This document shows positions 32,127 to 40,886 of a stretch of 64,000 bases of DNA, piece by piece (position 1 is the stretch's first letter; each line of letters opens with the position of its first letter). The notes under the pieces were generated by a model. The model was not told the DNA's origin, made no database searches, and worked only from the letters and a program-made list of their open reading frames with translations. The DNA comes from an uncultured Eubacteriaceae bacterium. Lineage in GTDB: Bacteria; Bacillota; Clostridia; Eubacteriales; Eubacteriaceae. Made by a program: the position numbers and the translations under genes. The stretch spans positions 84,972-148,971 of the forward strand of contig CAMBHL010000006.1 in the NCBI GenBank assembly GCA_945867155.1, read 5' to 3'.

Positions 32127-33786
32127 AAATAAGTCTCCTTGCTTTTTTATTGTACCTAACGCTGACTCCGGCTTCTCTCGCCCTATCATACGCATCAAGC
32201 ATTAACATTCTTCTTTCTTCATCACTTAAATTTGGGGCGTTTAATGCAGCACAATAACTTGCTCTAAATTCATCACGCCAATCACCAACTCTAAACTGTG
32301 AAGGATGATTTTTATAGTGTCCATAATATTCATGTGCAAGCACTGCTTTCGACGATAAAATATCTCTCAAATTATTTGATGATTTGTCCGGAAGTATGTC
32401 TCCTCGAATGTTTATTATTTCTTTTCTATCTGAAAAACCAGTTTGATTTCCTTGATTGAATCTCAAAATATTCTCTGGTATATTTAGTTCTTTTGCAGCC
32501 TTCTTCACGCTTTTAATTTCTTCATCTGACAAAATATGGTATGGGCTTGTTCTTAGTCCATTAGCCATACGTCTTTCAGATATATTTCTTGCCTTTATTA
32601 TACCATTCTTCACTGACTTTGCAACGGTTTTCAAATTGAGCCCATTATTATATATCCGATCTCTCTGCATCGGCAGACCCATGGTTTTGCTGAACGCTTT
32701 GTACTGACTGAACTTGGTTTGGTACTTGATGCGCTTGTTCTCGATCAGTTCATCATCAGCGCCGCCTTGTTCCAGAAGTTCAGCGTCGCGCCGGTATTTC
32801 CGCATCTGGCGTTCCATGTGCCGCTGTTCCTGAAGAGCTTCATACTTGTTGTAGCTCTTCCCATTCCATTCGTGCTCTTCGGCGTCTTCCTGGCGGAGGC
32901 GTTCCAAGTCCTCGTCGCTGTACCGTCTGACCGATACGCCGGGAATAAATGGATCATAGCTGTGATAACAGTTGATGCCGCAGAGCCCTAGAGGATCGCC
33001 AAGACCGCAGATGGTTTCCAGTTCGTCTTTGGTGTAGATGCCGCCCTGCCATTCAGCGTGTTCCGGTCTGGCGCCGCCGTGTGCGGAAACTTCGAAATAT
33101 TCCGTTCCCAATTCACTTGCGATCTGTTCCGACATGAAGCGCTGCACCTGGCCGAAGCCGGTCATTAATGCACGCCTGACGGCCACTTCTACCCGGTTGC
33201 TCCATCCGCTGGCGTAGTCGATTGTCCGAAGTCCGCTGCTGGTCATTGTGTTGATCGCCCGCTCCAGAACGGTGTTGTAATCAAAGGCGCCGGTCTGAAT
33301 GTCAAGCATCGCATTGTCCAGCGTTGTGGTGTAGAAATCTCTCAAGCTCTGGTAATGCATCCGGCCTGCTGCGGTTTTAGAGGCAAACCCCATTGAACCC
33401 GTGATGTTCTGAAACGTGCCTTTGGTCTGAAGGGTTACGCTCTTGATCAAGCTCTGCAGCTGGCTGTTCTCTTTAAATGGAACTTGCGTGAGCCCTTCGA
33501 TCTGATAGGCGCGCTTCTGTTTCGTGTACTCTGAAAAGGTCGTGTCGGATAAGATGCGCTTTGCTTCTTTTTCGCTGATGCCCATCGCTTCTGCAACCCA
33601 CTTGTCGATCCGCTTTTCGCTGACGCCATACTGTGCCAGGCGGGACAGCTCCCAGTCGGTGACTTGTGTGGATGCGCCAACTTCTTGAAGACGTGCCACA
33701 ACGTCGCTCATAATCCGATTTTCAAGATCTCTAAACGCTTTCTCACTGTTTAGCGTGAGCTTTTCTGTCTGCCCTTGCGTGAGCAT
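32110..33786 (-). CDS. Minor capsid protein (Phage_min_cap2) with zincin-like C-terminal domain
   Basis: 558 residues. Residues 1-~300 are the phage minor capsid/head morphogenesis family, with its HGGARPEHAEWQGG motif near 236 and the GLCGINCYHSYDPFIPG motif near 272. After a charged helical linker comes a ~180-residue C-terminal part with AVLAHEYYGHYKNH (about 483) and a downstream WRDEFRASYCAA, reminiscent of a zinc peptidase site (HExxxH, not the standard HExxH) with a third acidic ligand. This part is much more AT-rich than the first half. It may be an effector injected with DNA. Capsid role is confident; enzyme role is inference. Confidence 0.75.
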   Translation of the reverse strand: MLTQGQTEKLTLNSEKAFRDLENRIMSDVVARLQEVGASTQVTDWELSRLAQYGVSEKRIDKWVAEAMGISEKEAKRILSDTTFSEYTKQKRAYQIEGLTQVPFKENSQLQSLIKSVTLQTKGTFQNITGSMGFASKTAAGRMHYQSLRDFYTTTLDNAMLDIQTGAFDYNTVLERAINTMTSSGLRTIDYASGWSNRVEVAVRRALMTGFGQVQRFMSEQIASELGTEYFEVSAHGGARPEHAEWQGGIYTKDELETICGLGDPLGLCGINCYHSYDPFIPGVSVRRYSDEDLERLRQEDAEEHEWNGKSYNKYEALQEQRHMERQMRKYRRDAELLEQGGADDELIENKRIKYQTKFSQYKAFSKTMGLPMQRDRIYNNGLNLKTVAKSVKNGIIKARNISERRMANGLRTSPYHILSDEEIKSVKKAAKELNIPENILRFNQGNQTGFSDRKEIINIRGDILPDKSSNNLRDILSSKAVLAHEYYGHYKNHPSQFRVGDWRDEFRASYCAALNAPNLSDEERRMLMLDAYDRAREAGVSVRYNKKARRLIYGYDE

Positions 33787-33790
33787 GATC

Positions 33791-35140
33791 TTAGTCCTCG
33801 ATCACATCGTCATCCGGCGTGTTGACCATTTTCTTTGCTGTGGCTTCGTCTTCGTTGTACCACTTCATACGGTATTCATAAGGCTGCATGATGCCCGCCG
33901 CCAGATCAGCGCGGTCTTGACCGCGTTCTGTCTCTTCATCAGTCAGGACGTTGTCGCCAAATGATATGGTGAGATCATACCCGCTGTGATACAAGCCATT
34001 GTAAAAAGCCAGAGCATTCACGTAATCCGTCAGGCAGTCCTTTAGCCGGTCTTCAATTCCGGCGACGCGGTTGTACTTTCTGAACCGTGCCGCTTTAATT
34101 TCGGTCGCTGTTTTTTCAACCATGTTGGCATCGGATAAGTCACCGTAAGAAAGGCCGACTGAAAATTCAATCTGTCTTAAATAGCGTTCCAAGCCGTTGA
34201 TAAAGTTGGTGTCTCTGATATCCGGGCTGTATTCCTTGAAAAAGTCGCCGTCTTCGCTTCCGGTTCGAAGTCCTCTATAAAGCCGTTTATTGAGCTTCGG
34301 CATGCTGTAATGGCCTTTGCCCTGAGTTCTTAGCATTCTGTCATCGGCGTGAATCGCCCGCTCGGCTGATTCAAATTCCCAGTCAAGCCGAGCTCCTTGA
34401 ATGTCCGCCTTTCGGATCATGTCGATCGCAGACTCATAAATGGAAACGCCGCAAGGGCTTCCGTCGATATCGTTCTGGATCGGATTCTTGTAATAGCCGA
34501 AGTCCATCTCCGTCATACCCGGATACCGGATGCCAGGTGTCAGGTTTTCCCAATCCGGAAGAACAGATAAAGGAATCACTCGGTCAAACCCAAAGCGCGT
34601 TGATGACTCATAAGCCGTGTTGGTGATTTCAAGGGCACCCTCTACCAGTTTATGCCGTTCCAAGCGGATATAATACTTGTCGTCGTCGATATGCCGTGTG
34701 TCAATAAACGCGATGTCAATCGGCTTTGCGTTTGCATCAAAGCGAATCGGTACAAACCGGTCTGCTGGTACAAATTCCGTCAGGCCGGTATTGGATAAAG
34801 GCTTGATGCAGAAAGCCCCGACCGCAAGCCCCAGCTGCATGTTCTGAAGCAAGTCCCGGGTTCCGGCGTTGTATAATTCCAAAAGATTATCATTTGTGAC
34901 ATTGACTTCCAGTTCAGAGAGCACAACGTCTGCAAACTCGCGGCAAATCCCTTTTTCAATGCCCAGTGAAGTCACATAATCCGAACCGGCGCACCATGGC
35001 GCATTTCCTGACCACATGTTTTCCCACTCACTGATTTTGTCGATCATGGCGGTTGTGATTTCCGGTGCTTCAGATAATACCCGCGTGATTGTTATTCGAT
35101 CAAACATCTTTTTTAAAAAACCTCTCAGTTTCTCAAACAT
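33791..35140 (-). CDS. Portal protein
   Basis: 449 residues from ATG 35140 (AGAGG upstream). MFEKLRGFLKKMFDRI then a portal core with FVPADRFVPIRFD and IEFSVGLSYGDLSDANMVEKTATEIKA-type stem helices. Located between the large terminase and the minor capsid protein, the normal place. Forms the dodecameric DNA gate. Confidence 0.85.
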   Translation of the reverse strand: MFEKLRGFLKKMFDRITITRVLSEAPEITTAMIDKISEWENMWSGNAPWCAGSDYVTSLGIEKGICREFADVVLSELEVNVTNDNLLELYNAGTRDLLQNMQLGLAVGAFCIKPLSNTGLTEFVPADRFVPIRFDANAKPIDIAFIDTRHIDDDKYYIRLERHKLVEGALEITNTAYESSTRFGFDRVIPLSVLPDWENLTPGIRYPGMTEMDFGYYKNPIQNDIDGSPCGVSIYESAIDMIRKADIQGARLDWEFESAERAIHADDRMLRTQGKGHYSMPKLNKRLYRGLRTGSEDGDFFKEYSPDIRDTNFINGLERYLRQIEFSVGLSYGDLSDANMVEKTATEIKAARFRKYNRVAGIEDRLKDCLTDYVNALAFYNGLYHSGYDLTISFGDNVLTDEETERGQDRADLAAGIMQPYEYRMKWYNEDEATAKKMVNTPDDDVIED

Positions 35141-35150
35141 CGCAATTCCT

Positions 35151-36389
35151 CTATAAAAGCAAATCCAAAACGCGCTCGATCGTGTACTCAAACGCATCAA
35201 GGCTGTCTATGTCCGTAGACCCATCATCAAGTCGCTCATCGTCTTTACTATCTTTGTCCCACACCGCGTCCTGCATGGCATGTGATAGGCTCTCGCAGTC
35301 CGTAGTTATTGAAAACCGTCCGGCGCCTTGAAGACGAACCGTGGCGGCGATTCGATCATTGATTCTTCTTTTCTTCGCAGGATATACGCCAATCATCGGG
35401 TCGTATTCTTCAACCGCATTTCTTATCCCGTTTCCCAATACGGTTTCGGCGTTGTCCCAGTAGACTTCCGAAACATCGCCATACTTTTTCTGAACCGCTT
35501 TGATAAATGACACCGCGTACTGATCCAACCTGTTGGAGTCGATCGGCGCGTCGACATCGCCTGCCATAATGCGCTGGCTCATTAAAACGGTGATGCGCTC
35601 ATAATCTCCGACAATGCCCGTCGCGACAAACGCGTGGCCGGACTGATTCCCGCCGAAGTCAATGCCAACATTAATTGCGGTGATATTCCTGACTTCTTCC
35701 GGCTTTATCGTAAAGGCCTGCGGATTGTCTGCAAACTTTCTGTAAATGGCCCCATCCGCCCGTTTCCAAAGCCCTTCAATCAGTCGGTCGTAATAGACCG
35801 TCCCGGCGTATTCTTTGCAAAGATTGTCCACAAACGCCTTCGGCAGATATGGATTGTCAAACAGCGTGTAATGCTGCACATAGATATCCACATCGCTGTC
35901 GATAAACTGCTTGAGCCAGTGTGTTGGGCTCTCGGGGTTGCACGCCCCGTCAAAGCAACTGTATTCTTTATCAAGACGCGACTTAAGCATCTCGAAGACA
36001 TCCGGATGCCACTTTGCGATTTCGTCGCCATAGACGTATTTCATCGACGCCCCTTGAATTTTGGCGACCTGCGATACTTTCTCTGCGCCCAGACAGTAAA
36101 CTTTCTCGCCGAAAATAACAGCAATGTTTTGAGAATTGATCGTGCCAATCCGGCGCGGCCCGTAGATTTCCCGCATCGGCTCTAAGACGTTGCGCTCGAT
36201 CGTCGATTTTGAAACGCCCAGGATCGCAGAAAGTCCAGGCTTGTTTTTCCGGCTTAAGATTCGGTCTGGAATGACGCATGCCGTATCAACAAAAGACTTT
36301 CCTGAACGAACGGCTCCGGTTTTGATGTTCCATCTTCGGGCTGCCTTCTGCGTGTATTCCTTTTGCTTGTCCGTTAAAACCGGGATCAT
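35151..36389 (-). CDS. terL: Terminase large subunit (PBSX type)
   Basis: 412 residues. Walker A-like GAVRSGKS (25-32), Walker B region YVYGDEIAKW, and the RNase H-like nuclease start GIDFGGNQSG (about 243) show the packaging motor. Length and motifs fit the Terminase_3/PBSX group. Overlaps terS by 4 bases. Confidence 0.92.
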   Translation of the reverse strand: MIPVLTDKQKEYTQKAARRWNIKTGAVRSGKSFVDTACVIPDRILSRKNKPGLSAILGVSKSTIERNVLEPMREIYGPRRIGTINSQNIAVIFGEKVYCLGAEKVSQVAKIQGASMKYVYGDEIAKWHPDVFEMLKSRLDKEYSCFDGACNPESPTHWLKQFIDSDVDIYVQHYTLFDNPYLPKAFVDNLCKEYAGTVYYDRLIEGLWKRADGAIYRKFADNPQAFTIKPEEVRNITAINVGIDFGGNQSGHAFVATGIVGDYERITVLMSQRIMAGDVDAPIDSNRLDQYAVSFIKAVQKKYGDVSEVYWDNAETVLGNGIRNAVEEYDPMIGVYPAKKRRINDRIAATVRLQGAGRFSITTDCESLSHAMQDAVWDKDSKDDERLDDGSTDIDSLDAFEYTIERVLDLLL

Positions 36390-36742
36390 TTCTTCATCGC
36401 CTCTACGAATGTTCTTACGTTGTCATCGTCGTTGTCCTGGACTTCAACATGATCGCGCCATTGCTTGGGCTTTCTGTTCTTTAGCCAGAAGATCTGCGCC
36501 GTCGTGTTACCGGACAATGCGTTTTCAAGAAGTGCGTTTTCGACTTCGCGATCCACAACGTCTTTATTCTCTTTTAGGGACTCCGAAATCTCCGAATACT
36601 TATTTTTCCATGAGTACAAAGTGGAACAAGTAATCCCCATATTCTTTGCAATCTGCTTGTCTGTCAGTCCGTCTCTCGCCCATCCTTGAATGCGAATAAG
36701 GCCTTCATCGGTGAGCCAGTATTGATATTTACCTTTCGCCAC
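36386..36742 (-). CDS. terS: Terminase small subunit
   Basis: 118 residues from GTG 36742, with AAAGGAG seven bases upstream. An N-terminal HTH (IRIQGWARDGLTDKQIAKN, MGITCSTLYSWKNKY) recognises the packaging site; the C-terminal KNRKPKQWRDHVEV is the usual tail of phage terminase small subunits. A longer frame has no ribosome site. Confidence 0.85.
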   Translation of the reverse strand: MAKGKYQYWLTDEGLIRIQGWARDGLTDKQIAKNMGITCSTLYSWKNKYSEISESLKENKDVVDREVENALLENALSGNTTAQIFWLKNRKPKQWRDHVEVQDNDDDNVRTFVEAMKK

Positions 36743-36771
36743 ATGAAGACTCCTTTCGGTTAATTTCAGGC

Positions 36772-36797
36772 GTAAAAAAAGGACCTTTCGGCCCTTG
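36772..36797 (-). terminator. Hairpin terminator just before terS
   Basis: Leftward stem AAGGGCC-GAAA-GGTCCTT and seven T, 30 bases upstream of the terS start, inside the presumed late leader. Confidence 0.7.
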
Positions 36798-36902
36798 CTA
36801 ATCTTCATATGCTGCACTATTTTTGTTAAGCATTTGAAATATTTGAAATTAATTAATTGACTTTTGCCGATGGAATAAAAGCACATGAAGTATTAGTTCG
36901 TA

Positions 36903-36937
36903 AAACAAAAGCGCCCCCGTGTTTACCCAAGAGCGCT
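36903..36937 (-). terminator. Hairpin terminator in the late leader
   Basis: Leftward AGCGCTC...GGGGCGCT stem followed by TTTGTTTT. With the hairpin at 36772 it lies between the regulator gene and terS. The remaining sequence of 36,798-37,115 is AT-rich; I see no gene there. Confidence 0.6.
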
Positions 36938-37079
36938 AATGAAAGAGAATTAAGAGAGATGCTTCACAAGAAAGAAGACAATATGTGTGCTTTGGTGATG
37001 CCGTTCTAAGCTACATTATGCCAAAAAATGTTCTGTCTTTGTATTTATCAATGGAGATTTCTAAATATGACTTATATGA

Positions 37080-37115
37080 TTTTCTTCATTCTCTTATATT
37101 ATCATTATAGCCTCT
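37080..37115 (-). promoter_or_regulatory. Candidate late promoter
   Basis: A TATAAT -10 follows a tandem TGGCACACAC-TGGCACACA repeat that spans the end of the regulator gene. No good -35 is seen at 17 bases, as expected for an activator-dependent late promoter. Confidence 0.4.
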
Positions 37116-37583
37116 TCATGTGTGCCAGTGTGTGCCATCTTTTATTTCTTTCACGGCATCCAGTGCTTCTTTGTGCAGCCGGTGGATCTGCCGCCATGAG
37201 TATCCCATCTTGCAGCAGATGTATTCCCAGGAGTGCGGCCTGCTGTCCTTTCCGCTTTCGAGATAACGCATCTCAAGAAGACGTCTTAGAGTTGGTTTTT
37301 TCACTTTCTTGATGATGCCGTTGATTTTGTCGCGCTTGTCTTTCAGTTCTTCAAGTTCTCTTACAATCTCGTCCTCTATCTGGTCGAGCTTATCAAGGAT
37401 TTTCTCCACACGGTCTGATCGGCTGAAACCCGGCGCTTTTGGCATCCCGTCCAAATTTTGAGCGGTGAGTCCCTCTAACCGGCTTTCCAGCTCTTTTATT
37501 TCTTGCTCTAGCTCGTTTATCCGCTCTTTCGTCGTGATGTAGCATTTTAGTTCTTGACTCGTTTTATATTGATCTTGATTCAT
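37116..37583 (-). CDS. ArpU/RinA-type late transcription regulator
   Basis: 155 residues. An N-terminal coiled coil (KERINELEQEIKELESRLEG) and a C-terminal sigma-4-like HTH (LLEMRYLESGKD, SWEYICCKMGYSWRQIHRLH) give the DUF1492/RinA-like pattern. Its position as last early gene before terS fits a switch from early to late transcription. Confidence 0.8.
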   Translation of the reverse strand: MNQDQYKTSQELKCYITTKERINELEQEIKELESRLEGLTAQNLDGMPKAPGFSRSDRVEKILDKLDQIEDEIVRELEELKDKRDKINGIIKKVKKPTLRRLLEMRYLESGKDSRPHSWEYICCKMGYSWRQIHRLHKEALDAVKEIKDGTHWHT

Positions 37584-37586
37584 TTC

Positions 37587-37760
37587 TTACTTTAGCAGCT
37601 TCCTTCTGACCTTCTGCGTGAAGATTCTCTCGTCTTCCAACGCTTTCCGTCTGGCTGCGTTCTCTTTCTCTTTTTCGTCTTTGTAGAGGATATACAGCTG
37701 GCAGTCTTCGTGGCAGCCAAGATATCTTTCCTTGCAATTTCTACACGGCGCTTTTATCAT
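37587..37760 (-). CDS. 57-residue Cys-motif phage protein
   Basis: MIKAPCRNCKERYLGCHEDC then QLYILYKDEKEKEN: a CxxC...CxxxC head and a Lys/Glu-rich helix, a small family common in Firmicutes prophages. GGAGAG precedes the ATG at 37760. Function unknown. Confidence 0.7.
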   Translation of the reverse strand: MIKAPCRNCKERYLGCHEDCQLYILYKDEKEKENAARRKALEDERIFTQKVRRKLLK

Positions 37761-37834
37761 TTTCTCTCCGTCCTATTTAAAAATTCATTGTTATCTGCTT
37801 GCCATCTTCTTTTTTCAGTCTGTAACCAATCCTT

Positions 37835-38047
37835 CTATACTCGCCTGTTCCAGAATTCCGGTGTGTACTTCTCACTGTTGCTATCGCATTTCTCATTGTT
37901 AAAGCTGACGATCGCGCCGCATTCGCTGTAATTTGTGCAGCACACCCCAGTCAACCCGCCAATCATTTCTAAGGTTTCCACCTTACTCCCACAAAAAGGG
38001 CAGGTTTTCAGCTTAATCTTTTGACGCTTTATTTTTATCCTCGACAT
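37835..38047 (-). CDS. Lar-like restriction alleviation protein
   Basis: 70 residues. CPFCGSKVETLEMIGGL...CCTNYSECGAIVSF...FWNRRV is the zinc-ribbon Lar family pattern (CPFCG start, W-N-R end). E. coli Rac Lar weakens type I restriction. Here the activity is inferred only from the family. It lies next to a resolvase-like nuclease and overlaps it by 35 bases. Confidence 0.7.
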   Translation of the reverse strand: MSRIKIKRQKIKLKTCPFCGSKVETLEMIGGLTGVCCTNYSECGAIVSFNNEKCDSNSEKYTPEFWNRRV

Positions 38048-38408
38048 CTTTTCCTGCCTCCCATTTGTGATACAACTTAAACCAATCCTCTAATTTCATG
38101 GTTACCAATGTCTTGCAATTGTTTTTTCGATGAAACACAACGGGAATTTCGCCCTCTCTGGCATCTCTGACAGCCTGATCCATCGCACGATAGAGGTTCA
38201 GCCGTTCCACGCGCTTCGCCTCAACGTGAATGCCAGGAAGACCGACCACGTCCGCGTCGCCGTTGGCGCCTGAATATTGCTGGCCGCGCCGGGCATCGTG
38301 GTATCCTTTGGCGCGGAATGCACTGGCCAGCTCACGCTCATAACGGGCGCCCTTCGCTCGGCTGTTTACAGGCCCATCAAAATCATCTTTGCTAAAGCTT
38401 CTTTTCAT
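38013..38408 (-). CDS. Holliday-junction resolvase-like nuclease
   Basis: 131 residues. NSRAKGARYERELASAFRAKGY (Glu of motif I), NGDADVVGLPGIHVEAKRVER (Asp and E-x-K of a PD-(D/E)xK core) identify an Hjc/RecU-like or VRR-type phage nuclease. Likely resolves replication or recombination intermediates before packaging. Confidence 0.8.
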   Translation of the reverse strand: MKRSFSKDDFDGPVNSRAKGARYERELASAFRAKGYHDARRGQQYSGANGDADVVGLPGIHVEAKRVERLNLYRAMDQAVRDAREGEIPVVFHRKNNCKTLVTMKLEDWFKLYHKWEAGKDVEDKNKASKD

Positions 38409-38497
38409 CGTTTATCCTTTTCCATCTCACAGATCAAAAGCGACGTTGCCAGCGAAATCAATGCTGGCAGCACCACACAAAATAAAATAAAAATCAT
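38405..38497 (-). CDS. 30-residue membrane peptide
   Basis: MIFILFCVVLPALISLATSL then LICEMEKDKR, with AGGAG before ATG 38497 and a 4-base overlap into the resolvase gene. One membrane helix and a charged tail. No family recognised. The stretch from 38,498 to 38,783 upstream holds no gene I can support, only the inverted repeat at 38,664. Confidence 0.5.
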   Translation of the reverse strand: MIFILFCVVLPALISLATSLLICEMEKDKR

Positions 38498-38663
38498 ATT
38501 ATCTCCTCTCAACCGCCGTCAGTGCTAGGCGCTGTGCAAATCATTTTATATACAAAACCATCACGAAATTTTAATAGAGGTCATATCTTTCCGCTTCCCT
38601 GTATTTCTCCATCACCAATTAATGAATTAGTTGTGGCCAGATTCGCTCGCTGCCCTATTTGAT

Positions 38664-38688
38664 AACTGTTCGGAAATACCGAACAGTT
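38664..38688. promoter_or_regulatory. 10-bp perfect inverted repeat (candidate operator)
   Basis: AACTGTTCGG-AAATA-CCGAACAGTT in the ~290-base gene-free stretch between the methyltransferase and the small peptide gene. No T-run, so not a terminator. May bind a regulator controlling the second half of the early genes. Confidence 0.5.
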
Positions 38689-38783
38689 GAAACTGACTCA
38701 AAAAACTGCTGAAATGTTAAATTCTTCCCCCCCTTCCTGTATAGGGCCCGCTTTCAGCGCCCAGCATTGACGGCGGTTTAAAT

Positions 38784-39614
38784 TTAACCAATCAATTGAT
38801 CAACTATCCCGATCTGTCCGGTGATCTGATCTTCTTGATAGCCATACGCATTTTCTTCTGACAAAATCATCTTTGCTTTGGCTAATCGATAAAAATGCTT
38901 TGAAACTTCAAACCCGTAAGCGTCGCGGCCAATCTCCTGGCATGCCCTTAACGTTGAACCTGATCCAGCAACTGGATCAATAACCACATCGCCCGGGTCC
39001 GTAAATAATCGGATCAGGTTCTTTAAAAGCTTAATCGGCTTCTGCGTTGGATGGATTTTTGGGTATTCTTTCCCATCACGCTCCCACATGATCCAATCGA
39101 ATATCATCTTGCCTTCGTTGTTAAACTTCGGAAGCTTATCTCGATAAAGCAGCAGCGCATGCTCTGTAGCGCCGACAATCCGCATATTTGCCTTTAAGAC
39201 CTGGGCGGAATAATTTTTACAGAATGTGAGGTGCTGATAGTTGGTGAAGCCGTGCTTCTTCGCGTACTTTAAAACCATTTGGATTTGCTGAAAAGCACAG
39301 AACACAATCATACATGGTGCTTTTCCCCGCTCTTTTGGTTCTTTTTTCAAAAGTCGATTGCAAAAGTGGAAGTACTCGGCAATGTTGAAATTAAAATCCG
39401 TATTAAACGCGCTCTTTCCGGCCTTCTTACTCTCTCCGTTCTTGTTGTCTCCGCCCACGTACCATTCCGGGCTGGAGCCGTAAAAATTACTGCCGATGTT
39501 ATACGGGATATCGGCAATCACCAGCTGCGCTCTTGGGATACCATAGCATTTGAAGTTCTGAAAATTGTCATTGATCAAAATACATTTAGACGCATGTTTG
39601 CGTTGTGGATCCAT
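38784..39614 (-). CDS. DNA adenine/cytosine-N4 methyltransferase (orphan)
   Basis: 276 residues. Catalytic motif IV is DIPY (35-38, variant of DPPY) near the N-terminus; AdoMet motif DPVAGSGSTLRACQEIG near 215 follows it, so the order is that of the beta class. IHPTQKP (about 192) is the usual motif before it. No restriction gene is beside it, so it probably protects phage DNA or alters regulation. GAGGG precedes the ATG. Confidence 0.85.
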   Translation of the reverse strand: MDPQRKHASKCILINDNFQNFKCYGIPRAQLVIADIPYNIGSNFYGSSPEWYVGGDNKNGESKKAGKSAFNTDFNFNIAEYFHFCNRLLKKEPKERGKAPCMIVFCAFQQIQMVLKYAKKHGFTNYQHLTFCKNYSAQVLKANMRIVGATEHALLLYRDKLPKFNNEGKMIFDWIMWERDGKEYPKIHPTQKPIKLLKNLIRLFTDPGDVVIDPVAGSGSTLRACQEIGRDAYGFEVSKHFYRLAKAKMILSEENAYGYQEDQITGQIGIVDQLIG

Positions 39615-39615
39615 A

Positions 39616-39831
39616 TCACGCCCTCGCTTTCTTTCTCATCTTCGGCCTGTACGGCAGCACCGTCTCATCATCATCAATGTGCTCAAAGTTTGCCGACACC
39701 AGGCGCATATCAAAGGCGTTGAGCGCCCCGCCTTTCGGTCTGGCCCGCTCATAGGTCTTCATCCAGATCACGCCGTCAAACTCAAATAAATCGTTAATTT
39801 CCAAATCCTTAAATTTCATTAAGTTATCCAC
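39616..39831 (-). CDS. Hypothetical phage protein, 71 residues
   Basis: GTG start at 39831 with AGAGAGG seven bases upstream. MDNLMKFKDLEINDLFEFDG then an RxRxKxG basic loop and ending PKMRKKARA. Looks like a small SH3-like or translation-factor-like fold, but no family is claimed. Abuts the methyltransferase gene. Confidence 0.55.
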   Translation of the reverse strand: MDNLMKFKDLEINDLFEFDGVIWMKTYERARPKGGALNAFDMRLVSANFEHIDDDETVLPYRPKMRKKARA

Positions 39832-39833
39832 AA

Positions 39834-40253
39834 TTAATCCTCTCTGTCCACATACATGTAATCAATATCCAATAGCTCAGAGATAAATGCGGGCAGCCGG
39901 TCAAAGTCAATTTCAAGGGCGCCGCATTTTCCTGCAGAAATGCCGATATAGCCGTCTTCTCGGTTAACGAAGAAGCTCAGCCAAGTGATCGTCTCAGAAT
40001 CGTAATAGAGGCCCTTTTCTGGATTTTTAGTATTAAAGGACCGTGAGAGTCTATTCGGCATCAGCGGAATGATGAGCCCATTGATCATCAGCTTCGGTCC
40101 GCGGGCTCGCTTGATCTGGTCCAGAAATTCCAAGACCTTCACGGCCTGGTCGATCGATTCCGCTGTATAAGGGTGTCGAGCCTTGATACCTCTTAAGTCA
40201 CGGCTTACGGCTCTTAAGTTCGTGGCTTGGATCGGGTTCTTTTGCTTGCTCAT
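39834..40253 (-). CDS. Hypothetical phage early protein, 139 residues
   Basis: MSKQKNPIQATNLRAVSRDL onward, with a helical first half (AESIDQAVKVLEFLDQIK) and mixed second half ending DIDYMYVDRED. No motif recognised. Overlaps the DUF4373 gene by 4 bases, so likely functions in early replication stages. Confidence 0.55.
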   Translation of the reverse strand: MSKQKNPIQATNLRAVSRDLRGIKARHPYTAESIDQAVKVLEFLDQIKRARGPKLMINGLIIPLMPNRLSRSFNTKNPEKGLYYDSETITWLSFFVNREDGYIGISAGKCGALEIDFDRLPAFISELLDIDYMYVDRED

Positions 40254-40867
40254 GGTTCTCCTTCTTGATCATTCACTAATGCCATGACCGATTGTGTATC
40301 CGCTTCAGCTAAGGCATCGATTAATATTTCTCTTTTTTGTGTATCGGCGTCAGCCGCGTCCGCGTAAGCGGACTTATTATTATTTACTTTTATTTTATTT
40401 ACTTTACTTTGTGTATTATTGCGCGCATTTTTGGAGTTATTGTTAACATTAACGCCGTTATTGTTTGCATTTACTTTTTTTAGGACACCATGAATCAGAA
40501 GATACTCTTTCTTGATTTCTAAACCCTGGCGCCGTTTGGTCATTTCAAAATAGCGTTTTTGAATGCCTCGCGACGTCAGGATGTGATGCTTTTTAAACAT
40601 CGATGCATCGAAGAGTCCTCTTCTAATAGCAGCTTGGACGATATCTGACACGAGTGTGCGATCTTCACCGATCGAGCGGGAAAACAACATACCAATATCC
40701 TCTGACCATTCGCCGTAATATCCATGTGATCCGTAAATGTATTGCAAAAGTTTTACGAACACGGCGAATGCTTTGACACCAAACTGCGCTTCCAATAACT
40801 GAACATTGGTGTCCATGGTGACGTCAAGGGGAAAGTAATCAACCCCTTCTTTTTGTGGTCTAGCCAT
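40250..40867 (-). CDS. DUF4373-type phage replication protein
   Basis: 205 residues. MARPQKEGVDYFPLDVTMDT and AFAVFVKLLQYIYGSHGYYGEW form the Lin1244/Lin1753-like N-terminal (DUF4373) domain common to phage replisome organisers. The tail is an Asn-rich low-complexity stretch (NANNNGVNVNNNSKNARNN) and a short acidic end. Lacks a visible C-terminal DnaA-binding domain, so it may be a short form. Confidence 0.75.
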   Translation of the reverse strand: MARPQKEGVDYFPLDVTMDTNVQLLEAQFGVKAFAVFVKLLQYIYGSHGYYGEWSEDIGMLFSRSIGEDRTLVSDIVQAAIRRGLFDASMFKKHHILTSRGIQKRYFEMTKRRQGLEIKKEYLLIHGVLKKVNANNNGVNVNNNSKNARNNTQSKVNKIKVNNNKSAYADAADADTQKREILIDALAEADTQSVMALVNDQEGEP

Positions 40868-40886
40868 GGCAACCTCGAAAATTTAT

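Noticed and set aside
38664..38688. The inverted repeat as a LexA (SOS) box
   Set aside because: Gram-positive LexA sites read CGAAC-N4-GTTCG; here the half-sites are in the opposite order.
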